DNA of 64,000 nucleotides from an uncultured Paraprevotella sp. (GTDB taxonomy: Bacteria > Bacteroidota > Bacteroidia > Bacteroidales > Bacteroidaceae): positions 1-64,000 of the forward strand of contig CALUIS010000013.1 of assembly GCA_944320765.1 (NCBI GenBank), written 5' to 3'. Below, piece after piece: positions 18,100 through 26,569 of this stretch. Below the pieces are notes generated by a model that saw nothing but the letters and a program-made list of their open reading frames with translations, made no database searches and was not told the DNA's origin. Positions within the stretch are counted from its first letter, which is position 1, and each line of letters opens with the position of its first letter. The position numbers and the translations under genes were made by a program.

Positions 18100-21000
18100 T
18101 TATTCGCTCCAGTCCATCTTAGTCATGCGCACGTAGCTCTGGTAACGCTTCTTGGCCATTTCCTCGCAAGCGTTGAAGAGGTCGGCGGCTTCGGCCGGGT
18201 ATTGCTTCATGACAGAAGCAAAGCGGACCTCACCTTTCAGGTAGTCTTGGAAACCATCCCAGTTCGGCTCCTTCGAGTCGAGTGAGAACGGGTTCTTGCC
18301 CTCGGCTTCCAAGGCCGGGTTGAAGCGCCACAAGTGCCAGTAACCGCACTTCACGGCTGCTTCTTCCTCTGCCTGAGACTTGCCCATGCCCTTCTTCAGA
18401 CCGTGGTTGATACACGGAGCGTAAGCGATGATGATGGACGGGCCGGGATAAGCTTCGGCTTCGCGGATAGCCTTCAGGCACTGTGCGTGGTCGGCACCCA
18501 TGGCAATCTGTGCCACATAAACGTAGCCGTAAGTGGTGGCAATCATACCCAGGTCTTTCTTGCGCACACGCTTGCCGGAAGCGGCGAACTTGGCGATGGC
18601 GCCGAGCGGGGTTGCCTTGGAAGACTGGCCGCCCGTGTTGGAGTATACCTCCGTGTCGAGTACGAGGATGTTCACGTCTTCGCCCGATGCGATGACATGG
18701 TCCAGACCTCCGTAGCCGATGTCGTAGGAAGCGCCGTCGCCACCGATGATCCACTGGCTGCGTTTTACCAGATAGTGGGACAGTTCGGACAGCTTCGCGC
18801 AGTTCGGGCAACCAGCAGCCTTTCCGGCCTCGATGAGCGGGAGCAGCTTGCCGGCGGCAGCCTTGCTGGCATCGGCATCGTTCATGCCGTCAATCCATTC
18901 CTGAGCAGCAGCCTTGAAGTCGGCCGGCGTGCCTTCGGCAGCGATGGCTTCTTCTAAAATCGCTTTGATGCGGGCGCGCATCTTCTTGTTGGCCAAGGCC
19001 ATACCCATGCCGTATTCGCAGAAGTCCTCGAACAGGGAGTTCGCCCAAGCAGGACCTTGTCCCTTCTCGTTCGTCGTGTACGGCGTGGAAGGAATGGAAC
19101 CGGAGTAGATAGAAGAACAACCCGTGGCGTTGGACACGATTTCGCGGTCGCCGAAGAGCTGGGAAATCAGCTTCACATACGGAGTCTCGCCGCAGCCCGA
19201 GCAAGCGCCCGAGAATTCGAAGAGCGGAGTGGCGAACTGTGAGTTCTTCGGATTGCTCTTGATGTCCACCAAGTCCTGCTTGCTTTTCACGTTCTTCACG
19301 CAGTAATCCCAGTTGGCAGCTTCGTCGAGTTCCTGCTCCAGCGGCACCATCGTGAGGGCCTTGCCCAGTTTCGGGTTGCCCGGGCAGACATCGGCACAGT
19401 TGCCGCAGCCCAAGCAGTCCATGACGCTCACCTGGATGCGGAAGTTCATGCCCTTCATGGCGGCAGGAGCCTTCATCTCAATGCTTGCCGCGTTGAGGCC
19501 TTTGACTTCTTCAGCGTCGAGAACGAACGGACGGATGGCGGCGTGAGGACAAACGTAGGCGCACTTGTTGCACTGGATACAGTTCTCAGGCGTCCAAGTC
19601 GGAACGAAAGTGGCCACACCGCGCTTCTCGTATGCGGCAGTGCCTTGCGGCCAAGTGCCGTCTTCGATACCCTTGAAGGCGGAAACCTTCAGCAGGTCGC
19701 CGTCCTGTGCGTTGATGGGGCGCACCACTTCGTTGATGAATGCGGGGTCGTCGTTGGCTTGTGCGGGTTCGGCTTCGAGCGTAGCCCATGCCGGGTCGAC
19801 GGCCAGCTCCTTGTATTCGCCACCGCGGTCAACGGCTGCATAGTTCTTGTCCACCACATCTTGGCCCTTCTTGCCATAGGACTTCACGATGAACTTCTTC
19901 ATCTGTTCTACGGCCAAATCCACGGGGATGACGCCGGTGATGCGGAAGAAAGCAGATTGGAGAATGGTGTTGGTGCGGTTGCCCAGCCCGATTTCCTGTG
20001 CGATCTTCGTGGCGTTGATGTAGTAAACCTTGATGTTGTTCTTGGCAAAGTAAGCCTTCACGCGGTTCGGCAAGTTGTTGGCCAGCTCTTCGCCTTCCCA
20101 AATCGTATTCAGCAAGAAGGTGCCGTTCTTCTTCAAGCCGCGGGTCACGTCGTACATGTGCAGGTAAGCCTGTACGTGGCAAGCCACGAAGTTCGGCGTG
20201 TTCACCAAATAAGTGGAACGGATGGGAGAGTCGCCGAAGCGCAGGTGCGAGCAAGTGAAACCGCCGGACTTCTTGGAGTCGTAAGAGAAGTAGGCCTGGC
20301 AGTGCTTGTTCGTGTTGTCGCCGATGATTTTCACGGAGTTCTTGTTGGCCCCCACCGTACCGTCGGCCCCCAAGCCGTAGAACTTGGCTTCGAACATGCC
20401 TTCGCCGCCCACGGCGATTTCCTCTCCTTGCGGGAGCGAAGTGAAGGTCACGTCGTCGATGATGCCCACGGTGAACTGGTTCTTCGGTTCCGGAAGGGCG
20501 AGGTTCTCATACACGGCCAGAATCTGTGCCGGAGTGGTGTCGTTCGAGCCGAGACCGTAGCGTCCGCCTACGATGACGGGGGCGTCGGCCTTGCCGTAGA
20601 AGCATTCCTTCACGTCCAGGTACAGCGGTTCGCCGTTGGCGCCCGGTTCTTTCGTGCGGTCCAGGACGGCAATCTTCTTGGCGCTGGCCGGAACTGCAGC
20701 CAAGAAGTGCTTGGCCGAGAACGGACGGTAGAGGTGTACGGCCACCAAGCCCACCTTTTCGCCCTTGGCGGCCAGGTAGTCGATGGTCTCGCGGATAGCT
20801 TCGGTCACGGAACCCATGGCGATGATGACGCGGTCGGCATCCTCAGCTCCATAGTAAGAGAACAGGCCGTACTTGCGTCCCGTAATCTCGGAAATCTTGT
20901 TCATGTAGTCTTCCACGATGGCGGGTACTGCATCATAGTACGGGTTGCAGGACTCGCGGTGGGTGAAGAACGTGTCAGGGTTCTCGGCCATGCCTCGTGC

Positions 21001-21648
21001 CACGGGATGTTCGGGCGAGAGGGCGCGGTGGCGGAATTCGGACAAAGCTTCCTGGTCCACGAGCGGGGCGAGGTCGTCGTTCTCCAGCATTTCAATCTTC
21101 TGAATCTCGTGTGAGGTGCGGAAACCGTCGAAGAAGTTCAGGAACGGCACGCGGCTCTTGATGGTGGACAAATGGGCCACGCCGGCCAAATCCATCACTT
21201 CCTGCACCGAACCTTCGCACAACATGGCGAAGCCGGTCTGACGGCAGGACATGACATCCTGATGGTCGCCGAAGATGCACAAGGAGTGTGAAGCCAGCGT
21301 GCGTGCGGAAACATGGAACACGCACGGGAGCAGTTCGCCTGCGATCTTGTACATGTTCGGAATCATCAGCAGCAAGCCTTGGGATGCCGTATAGGTGGTG
21401 GTCAGCGCACCGGCCTGCAGAGAACCGTGTACGGCACCGGCAGCACCGCCTTCCGACTGCATTTCCTGTACCAGCACCGTCTCGCCGAAGATGTTCTTGC
21501 GGCCCTGTGCGGCCCATTCGTCCACGTACTCAGCCATCGTGGACGACGGAGTGATGGGGTAGATGGCTGCAACCTCGGAGAACATATACGAGATATGCGC
21601 TGCGGCCTGGTTGCCATCACAAGTGATAAACTTCTTTTCTTTTGCCAT
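18100..21648 (-). CDS. nifJ: Pyruvate:ferredoxin (flavodoxin) oxidoreductase, single-chain
   Basis: A 1182-residue fused enzyme converting pyruvate and CoA to acetyl-CoA, CO2 and reduced ferredoxin in anaerobic metabolism. Domains in order: pyrimidine-binding domain with YPITPSSTMAEYVDEWAAQG, gamma-type domain, two [4Fe-4S] ferredoxin motifs (CIQCNKCAYVCP and CLGCGNCADVCP), then the TPP domain with cluster-binding CSGCGETPYVKL and GDGASYDIGYGG...LDTEVYSNTGGQSSKATP. All key residues are present and the length is standard. Single-gene unit; I see no clear consensus promoter in the 50 bp upstream. Confidence 0.97.
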   Translation of the reverse strand: MAKEKKFITCDGNQAAAHISYMFSEVAAIYPITPSSTMAEYVDEWAAQGRKNIFGETVLVQEMQSEGGAAGAVHGSLQAGALTTTYTASQGLLLMIPNMYKIAGELLPCVFHVSARTLASHSLCIFGDHQDVMSCRQTGFAMLCEGSVQEVMDLAGVAHLSTIKSRVPFLNFFDGFRTSHEIQKIEMLENDDLAPLVDQEALSEFRHRALSPEHPVARGMAENPDTFFTHRESCNPYYDAVPAIVEDYMNKISEITGRKYGLFSYYGAEDADRVIIAMGSVTEAIRETIDYLAAKGEKVGLVAVHLYRPFSAKHFLAAVPASAKKIAVLDRTKEPGANGEPLYLDVKECFYGKADAPVIVGGRYGLGSNDTTPAQILAVYENLALPEPKNQFTVGIIDDVTFTSLPQGEEIAVGGEGMFEAKFYGLGADGTVGANKNSVKIIGDNTNKHCQAYFSYDSKKSGGFTCSHLRFGDSPIRSTYLVNTPNFVACHVQAYLHMYDVTRGLKKNGTFLLNTIWEGEELANNLPNRVKAYFAKNNIKVYYINATKIAQEIGLGNRTNTILQSAFFRITGVIPVDLAVEQMKKFIVKSYGKKGQDVVDKNYAAVDRGGEYKELAVDPAWATLEAEPAQANDDPAFINEVVRPINAQDGDLLKVSAFKGIEDGTWPQGTAAYEKRGVATFVPTWTPENCIQCNKCAYVCPHAAIRPFVLDAEEVKGLNAASIEMKAPAAMKGMNFRIQVSVMDCLGCGNCADVCPGNPKLGKALTMVPLEQELDEAANWDYCVKNVKSKQDLVDIKSNPKNSQFATPLFEFSGACSGCGETPYVKLISQLFGDREIVSNATGCSSIYSGSIPSTPYTTNEKGQGPAWANSLFEDFCEYGMGMALANKKMRARIKAILEEAIAAEGTPADFKAAAQEWIDGMNDADASKAAAGKLLPLIEAGKAAGCPNCAKLSELSHYLVKRSQWIIGGDGASYDIGYGGLDHVIASGEDVNILVLDTEVYSNTGGQSSKATPLGAIAKFAASGKRVRKKDLGMIATTYGYVYVAQIAMGADHAQCLKAIREAEAYPGPSIIIAYAPCINHGLKKGMGKSQAEEEAAVKCGYWHLWRFNPALEAEGKNPFSLDSKEPNWDGFQDYLKGEVRFASVMKQYPAEAADLFNACEEMAKKRYQSYVRMTKMDWSE

Positions 21649-21697
21649 AATAGTAATTAATATTACGAGATTAAACTACAATTTCTTTATATCTCTC

Positions 21698-22876
21698 TTA
21701 GTATAAGAAGCCGAATAGCCAGACGGGAATCTCGTTTCCTCGTCCGATTTCTATCCCGTCACGGGCGTAGAAGATGTCCGGCATGTGTTTACGTCCTTCG
21801 TTCGGGCTGATTTTGAACCTCAGCTCTTCATCCACCAGGAACGAGATGTCCTTGTCTCCCTTGTCCACTTTATGGTCTTTCCATGCCGTGTTCTGGAAGA
21901 AGGTTTCCAGGATGTCTTTCCGGTCCAGCCTGCACGGGTAGATGACATACATCAGGTTGCTGTTGTGCATCATGATTTTGGCCGGTTTCTTGGGGAATGT
22001 CTCGCCTTTCTTGTAGATCATGTTGATGAGCCGTGCGTCCGCCAGATACTTGATGTAGTTCATGACCGTGGCGCGGGACGTATGGATGTCTTCCGCCAGT
22101 TGGCTGACGTTGGGGGTCACCGGGCTGTCCACCGCGAGCAAATATAGCAATTTTTTGATTTTCGTCAAATATTTCAGCTCGATTTGTTTGATGAGGAGGA
22201 TGTCCACTTCGAGCATCATGTTCATCGTCTTGAGCAGATTCTCCGAAAAGTTTCGCTTTTCGAGGAAAAAGGGATAGAAACCGTGGTGCAGGTAGTCTTG
22301 GAAATACTTCAGCGGGCTGGCTTTGGGCAGGATTTCCCGTACGATTTGCTCGTGGCGGTGCAAAATGTCATCGAGCGTGTAAGGGTGGAGGTTGTTGCCC
22401 GTCTGCAGGTTGAGGAACTCACGGAAGGAGAACCCCCGCAGGTTGTAGGACTTGACGATGCCGTTCAGTTCCGGGTTTTCTGTCTTCAGCCGCATGACGG
22501 AAGAGCCGGTGAATACGATTTTCAGTCCCGGAAGCGTGTCGTAGCACTTGCGCAGGTCGGAACTCCAGTCCGGTTGCTTGAACACCTGGTCGATGAGCAG
22601 TACTTTTCCGCCGGCGTGGTAGAACTCCGTGGCGAACTCGGCGATGCCTTTGCCTTGGAAATAGAAGTTGTTCAGGTTGATGTACAGGCAGTCGCGGTTT
22701 TCCGTGCGGAAATGTTCTTTGGCGTATTGCAGGAGGAAAGTGGTCTTTCCCACGCCCCGGGTGCCTTTGATTCCTATCAGACGGTCGTTCCAGTCAATCT
22801 CGTCCATGAGGGCGCGACGGACCGGAGCGTTGGTATGCTCCACGAGATAGGCGTGTGTTCTGAAGAAAGACTCCAT
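21698..22876 (-). CDS. AAA ATPase of the AAA_14/DUF4143 type
   Basis: A 392-residue P-loop ATPase with Walker A GTRGVGKTTFL near residue 37 and a Walker B-like stretch VLLIDQVF near 94. A sensor-like VFTGSSVMRL follows. The C-terminal half has a winged helix (VSQLAEDIHTSRATVMNYIKYLADARLI) and a DUF4143-like nuclease-fold remnant. These proteins are common in gut Bacteroidales and of unknown function. No signal peptide. It has its own promoter, divergent from the next gene. Confidence 0.85.
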   Translation of the reverse strand: MESFFRTHAYLVEHTNAPVRRALMDEIDWNDRLIGIKGTRGVGKTTFLLQYAKEHFRTENRDCLYINLNNFYFQGKGIAEFATEFYHAGGKVLLIDQVFKQPDWSSDLRKCYDTLPGLKIVFTGSSVMRLKTENPELNGIVKSYNLRGFSFREFLNLQTGNNLHPYTLDDILHRHEQIVREILPKASPLKYFQDYLHHGFYPFFLEKRNFSENLLKTMNMMLEVDILLIKQIELKYLTKIKKLLYLLAVDSPVTPNVSQLAEDIHTSRATVMNYIKYLADARLINMIYKKGETFPKKPAKIMMHNSNLMYVIYPCRLDRKDILETFFQNTAWKDHKVDKGDKDISFLVDEELRFKISPNEGRKHMPDIFYARDGIEIGRGNEIPVWLFGFLY

Positions 22877-22898
22877 TTCCGATGCTTGATACGATTTG

Positions 22899-22929
22899 CA
22901 AAGATAGTGTAAAACCTAATAAATGCAAA
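22899..22929 (-). promoter_or_regulatory. Promoter of the AAA ATPase gene
   Basis: On the minus strand: TTTG (22929-22926), 19 bp, TATCTTTG (22906-22899). Full match; the start should be near 22896, with a leader of about 20 nt. Its -33 element lies only 6 bp from the -33 element of the divergent promoter. Confidence 0.8.
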
Positions 22930-22935
22930 GTAGAG

Positions 22936-22966
22936 TTGGCAAAATATTTCCTTTTTCCTAAATTTG
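22936..22966 (+). promoter_or_regulatory. Promoter of the ATP-grasp-like gene, leaderless mRNA predicted
   Basis: TTG (22936-22938), 20 bp, TAAATTTG (22959-22966). With the -7 box centred at 22962-22963, the transcript should begin at about 22970, that is at or within a base or two of the ATG at 22971. Confidence 0.75.
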
Positions 22967-22970
22967 TGGC

Positions 22971-24203
22971 ATGGAGTGGCATATTTTCAATCCGGAGAAC
23001 GATTTGGCGTTGGCTTGTTTCAGTCCGTATTTCATTCCGCCGCGTTCGGCCCGGCAGATGGCTGATGATTTGTCGGCCTTGCCGGCTTGGTGGGCGTGTG
23101 CGGGGGATACGGTTTGTGTGGGTCGTCCGGATGGAGTTCGGCAATGGGCTGAGGCAAATGACGTAGGGTTGCCTCCGTTGGAATGGACGGATGGGGAGTG
23201 TCTTCCGGTAGAGGCGGAAGTGTCTCCGTGGGGCTGGAGCCCTTTACTGGTGCGCCGGTTGGTTTTGGCCGGAGTAAATCCGGCAATCTTGCCGGACGAG
23301 GAGATGTTGCGCCGTTTCCGTGAGGAGGGCAGCCGTCACCGTGCGGTGGATTTGTTGGCTTGGTTGCGTGGCACTGGTTCTACTGTCGGTCGACGGTGGG
23401 GAGACTGGTTATGCGGTGAGTCTTTCTATTGTACGGATGAGGCCGGAATTGCCCGTCTGTTGTCGTATTATCCCCGGACGATACTGAAGGCTCCTTGGTC
23501 GGGTAGTGGAAAAGGGTTACGGTTGGGGCAGGGTTGCTATCAGCCGCCGCTTTCCGGATGGTGCCGTCGGGTGCTGCGTGAGCAAGGAGGTGTGGTGGTG
23601 GAACCTCTATATAATAAGGTGTATGATTTTGCCATGGAGTTCCATTCCGATGGACAAGGAGGGGTTACCTACGAAGGGCTTTCCCGATTCTTCACGACCG
23701 TACGTGGCACGTATGCTGGAAACCGGGTTGTATCGGAAGAGGAGCATATCCGTTGGTTGACTTCCTTTGTCCCTTATGCTTTATGGGAGACGTTGAGGGA
23801 TGACCTGACGCTTTATTTTTCCCACGTGTTGGACGGTGGTTACCGTGGCCCTTTCGGGGTGGACATGATGTTGTGTCGGAGGGAAGGACATGAAACCTTG
23901 TTCCTTCATCCTTGTGTGGAGGTGAATCTCCGACGTACGATGGGACATGTGGCCGCCAGTCTGGCGCGTTTCCTTGCTCCGGGAATAGAAGCTCGTTTCG
24001 GCATTGATTATTGTGCGGAGGAGGGGAACTTGTTGGCCGACCAGGAACGGAAGATGCGGGAGAGGCCTTGGCGGATGACGGAAGGCAAGCTGTCAGCCGG
24101 CTATCTGCCGCTGACGCCTGTTATTCCTTCTTCGTGTTACCGTGCGGCTTTGTGGGTGGTACCGTCATCTCCGGCTAAGGCTCTACCTTCTCCGGTAGGG
24201 TGA
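22971..24203 (+). CDS. Conserved Bacteroidetes protein, ATP-grasp-like
   Basis: A 410-residue cytoplasmic protein beginning WHIFNPENDLALA, a start typical of a conserved hypothetical family of Bacteroidetes. The middle has features of an ATP-grasp fold: TILKAPWSGSGKGLRLG (nucleotide-binding lysine and glycine-rich loop), VVVEPLYNKVYDFAMEF, and GPFGVDMMLC...VEVNLRRTMGHVA (metal-binding Glu/Asn-x-Arg). The substrate and reaction are unknown. Its 3' end overlaps the convergent phosphatase gene by 29 bp. The ATG at 22971 is required because the conserved motif starts there. Confidence 0.8.
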   Translation: MEWHIFNPENDLALACFSPYFIPPRSARQMADDLSALPAWWACAGDTVCVGRPDGVRQWAEANDVGLPPLEWTDGECLPVEAEVSPWGWSPLLVRRLVLAGVNPAILPDEEMLRRFREEGSRHRAVDLLAWLRGTGSTVGRRWGDWLCGESFYCTDEAGIARLLSYYPRTILKAPWSGSGKGLRLGQGCYQPPLSGWCRRVLREQGGVVVEPLYNKVYDFAMEFHSDGQGGVTYEGLSRFFTTVRGTYAGNRVVSEEEHIRWLTSFVPYALWETLRDDLTLYFSHVLDGGYRGPFGVDMMLCRREGHETLFLHPCVEVNLRRTMGHVAASLARFLAPGIEARFGIDYCAEEGNLLADQERKMRERPWRMTEGKLSAGYLPLTPVIPSSCYRAALWVVPSSPAKALPSPVG

Positions 24204-25464
24204 TACGTTTTACCGTATCCATCCAATATTGGCGCACATCTGTCCAATGGTAGAATGGAGCCACATTAGTTTTGACCGGCAAAGTGGCCGGGCGTTCGTT
24301 CAGGAGTGGGAGTACCAGAATATCCTTGTTTTCGGTCTTGCGGTAGAAAATCAGTTGGACATTACCGCACATGGGGATGAGGCGGTAGGTACGGTAAGTA
24401 TCAGCAATACGTTGCCAGTCCGTGGTGGCCGTCTGGAGACGGTTCATTCCCATCAGGGTGGCCAACGGCGCCAGATTGGTATCGTGCCCATATCGGAGGG
24501 TGACATTGTTCCGACCCGAGGCGATGACCGTGTCGGCTGTGGTGACGAAGTTTTCCAGCAGGTTGCGTTCCAAGGTGTACATACAACCGTCGCTCAGCGG
24601 TGAGGCGCCTTTTTCGTAATACCATTCGAAGTTGTTGCGTTGCCACAAGTTATAACGTTCCTCGTCGGTGAAGAGAAAACTCAGATCCGGTTGGCCGTAG
24701 CTGCTTTGGCTGATGCCATGCAGCTCGAACAGGTCTGCCATCAGTCCGGCAGGGTCGCTGATATGGTCGGTCACGTAAGCCGAATCGTTGAACAACTGGT
24801 TCATCAGTCTTTCCGGATGGATGTATATGCTGTCTGCCGCATGGTAGACCGAATCGATGTTCTCCAGATGCATGGCCTCGAACAGCGGGTTCTTGTATTT
24901 GATGTAGTAAGCATCGTGTTCGCTGGTTTCTGTCGTGATGTTCAACTGGGGATTCAGTCCTTTCAGTTCCACACAAGCGGCTGCCATGGAGAGGAATGCG
25001 CGGGTCTTATAGGTTGAGCGGGCGTCCACATGCGTGCCATTGGTGAACACTTCCGGATAATGGCTCACCATGCGGCGTACCAGTCCGCGGTGTTGTTCTG
25101 CTCCTTTGGGGGTCAGTTCTCCGTATCGGCCTTCTGCCTCTTGTCGCAGTCCGGCCACCACTTTCAGGGCGCGTTTGCCATCGGGTGTAAGCACGTCCGC
25201 TTCATCGGCCTCCAACAGGATGTTCAAAGACTTGTCATATTTCTTTTGTTTGGTCAGGTAGCGTGAGCCGTGTCGTGCGAAGGCGGAGATATAAAAAGGC
25301 TGATAACCTTTGGGGGCTTGGACGGGAGTGTATTCCGGTGCCTCGTATGCGTAGTACTTCCCGGCGGCCAAGGCCGGATGGGCTTGGATTTCCTCCCTTG
25401 CACTTTGTGCGGTGGTGGTCAAGGCCATTACGGCACAAGAAAGGAATGTGATAATTCTTCTCAT
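24175..25464 (-). CDS. Secreted histidine acid phosphatase (branch 2, phytase/MINPP-like)
   Basis: A 429-residue phosphatase with signal peptide (MRRIITFLSCAVMALTTTAQS). The phosphohistidine motif is ISAFARHGSRYLTK near residue 65 and the proton donor lies in RYGHDTNLAPLATLMG near residue 325. Branch 2 enzymes of Bacteroidales include inositol polyphosphate phosphatases; whether this one acts on phytate or a sugar phosphate is open. It acts in the periplasm. Monocistronic, with 3' overlap of 29 bp with the opposite gene. Confidence 0.88.
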   Translation of the reverse strand: MRRIITFLSCAVMALTTTAQSAREEIQAHPALAAGKYYAYEAPEYTPVQAPKGYQPFYISAFARHGSRYLTKQKKYDKSLNILLEADEADVLTPDGKRALKVVAGLRQEAEGRYGELTPKGAEQHRGLVRRMVSHYPEVFTNGTHVDARSTYKTRAFLSMAAACVELKGLNPQLNITTETSEHDAYYIKYKNPLFEAMHLENIDSVYHAADSIYIHPERLMNQLFNDSAYVTDHISDPAGLMADLFELHGISQSSYGQPDLSFLFTDEERYNLWQRNNFEWYYEKGASPLSDGCMYTLERNLLENFVTTADTVIASGRNNVTLRYGHDTNLAPLATLMGMNRLQTATTDWQRIADTYRTYRLIPMCGNVQLIFYRKTENKDILVLPLLNERPATLPVKTNVAPFYHWTDVRQYWMDTVKRITLPEKVEP

Positions 25465-25492
25465 GATGAAATACGTGTTACGTTTGACGGAG

Positions 25493-25500
25493 CAAAGTTA
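25493..25500 (-). promoter_or_regulatory. -7 box of the phosphatase gene
   Basis: TAACTTTG on the minus strand, 29 bp before the ATG. No -33 TTTG at normal spacing. Confidence 0.5.
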
Positions 25501-25640
25501 GAATTTTGTGGCTGATGGTGATGCGTTCCGGCTGATGATAATGCATCGGTTTTGAATAATGTAACGGATTTGTAGTAAAGTCGAAACGTTGTTACGGCAG
25601 ATTGCAGCCCAAAGTACGGAGGTATCCGTTTGAGACCGGT

Positions 25641-26129
25641 TCATCTTTTCTGATAGGCGATTCGTGGGCTTTCCCGAGTGTAGATAATGCCGCACTTCTG
25701 GAAACCGTTGTCTTCCAATAATTTTTGCATGATGAGATTGTCGGCGTGAGTGTCTGCTCTCAGATTGTTGTGCCGGGCAAAGCACCAGGCGATGCACTGT
25801 CGGGCCACACCTTTCACTCTTCCGTTGGAGGCCAGCCGATGGATGACCCCGTAGCGGGTCTGGTCCAACCAAGCTCCTTCAATATGGGTGTAGGTGGGAT
25901 CTTCACCGACAGAGAAACAGAAAGTGCCCGCCACTTCGCCGTCCGGTCCTTCACAGACGAAACAATGTCCTTGGCTGATTTCATGTAAAATCAGCTCTGC
26001 CGAGGGGTAGCCGTCTTCCCATTGATGGGGATTCCCCTGTTCCCGCATGAAAGCTTTGGCATGGGCGAAGATGCTCATCAGCACGTCCAAGTCTTCCGGG
26101 CGGGCTGCTCTGATACGAAGTTCATTCAT
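25641..26129 (-). CDS. GNAT-family N-acetyltransferase
   Basis: A 162-residue protein with the GNAT layout. It begins LRIRAARPEDLDVLMSIFAHA, has the central beta strand CFVCEGPDGEVAGTFCFSVG, the acetyl-CoA pyrophosphate region RLASNGRVKGVARQCIAW, and ends NLIMQKLLEDNGFQKCGIIY. Substrate unknown. The ATG at 26129 is chosen; an in-frame ATG at 26138 is also possible. Both overlap the end of the preceding gene, so this is the last gene of a three-gene unit with the DUF2007-like gene and the GHL10 glycosidase. Confidence 0.88.
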   Translation of the reverse strand: MNELRIRAARPEDLDVLMSIFAHAKAFMREQGNPHQWEDGYPSAELILHEISQGHCFVCEGPDGEVAGTFCFSVGEDPTYTHIEGAWLDQTRYGVIHRLASNGRVKGVARQCIAWCFARHNNLRADTHADNLIMQKLLEDNGFQKCGIIYTRESPRIAYQKR

Positions 26130-26556
26130 GGCGGTCATCCCCTCCTTTCTCCCGTCCCACGGGCTGGTCGAAGCGTGCGCCGCAGTCCCGGCACACGTAT
26201 TCCCAGTGCGCCGTGCCCGGAGGGGCCATGGCCAGCAGGCTGAGTGCGGCGGCGGCATAAGCTCTCAGGCGGTGTCCTTTTTTGAGGGTGAATCTGATGT
26301 TTGGGGAATGGCAGCAGGGACAGTATTTCAGCTGTTCCGGTATCATCTGGTTCCGTTCGAGGAGGGCCATGGCCCGTTCGTAGTCGTCCTCATAGACGAG
26401 GATGTCCACGCCCGTGATGGTCGGAGTAAGTCCGCGCAGGACGTTGGACGCGTTCTCGTTGTGCAGCACGGAGGCGATGCCTTCGTTCTCCAATGCCCCT
26501 TGTATGACGTGGGCCTTGAAGGGGTCTTCGCAGGTGATGAGTCTGACGGTTCTCAT
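26122..26556 (-). CDS. DUF2007-like signal-transducing protein with zinc ribbon
   Basis: A 144-residue protein. Residues 1-70 (VRLITCEDPFKAHVIQGALENEGIASVLHNEN...DILVYEDDYERAMALL) match the DUF2007 small domain, which resembles PII-like ferredoxin folds. The C-terminal part has two CxxC pairs (CPCCHSPNI and CRDCGARF) around a hydrophobic stretch (AAAALSLLAMAPPG), suggesting a zinc ribbon and possible membrane contact. The frame is open upstream into the next gene; I use the ATG at 26556 where the domain begins. It lies 13 bp after the GHL10 gene and overlaps the GNAT gene. Confidence 0.8.
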   Translation of the reverse strand: MRTVRLITCEDPFKAHVIQGALENEGIASVLHNENASNVLRGLTPTITGVDILVYEDDYERAMALLERNQMIPEQLKYCPCCHSPNIRFTLKKGHRLRAYAAAALSLLAMAPPGTAHWEYVCRDCGARFDQPVGREKGGDDRHE

Positions 26557-26569
26557 AAGCGGGTCGGTT

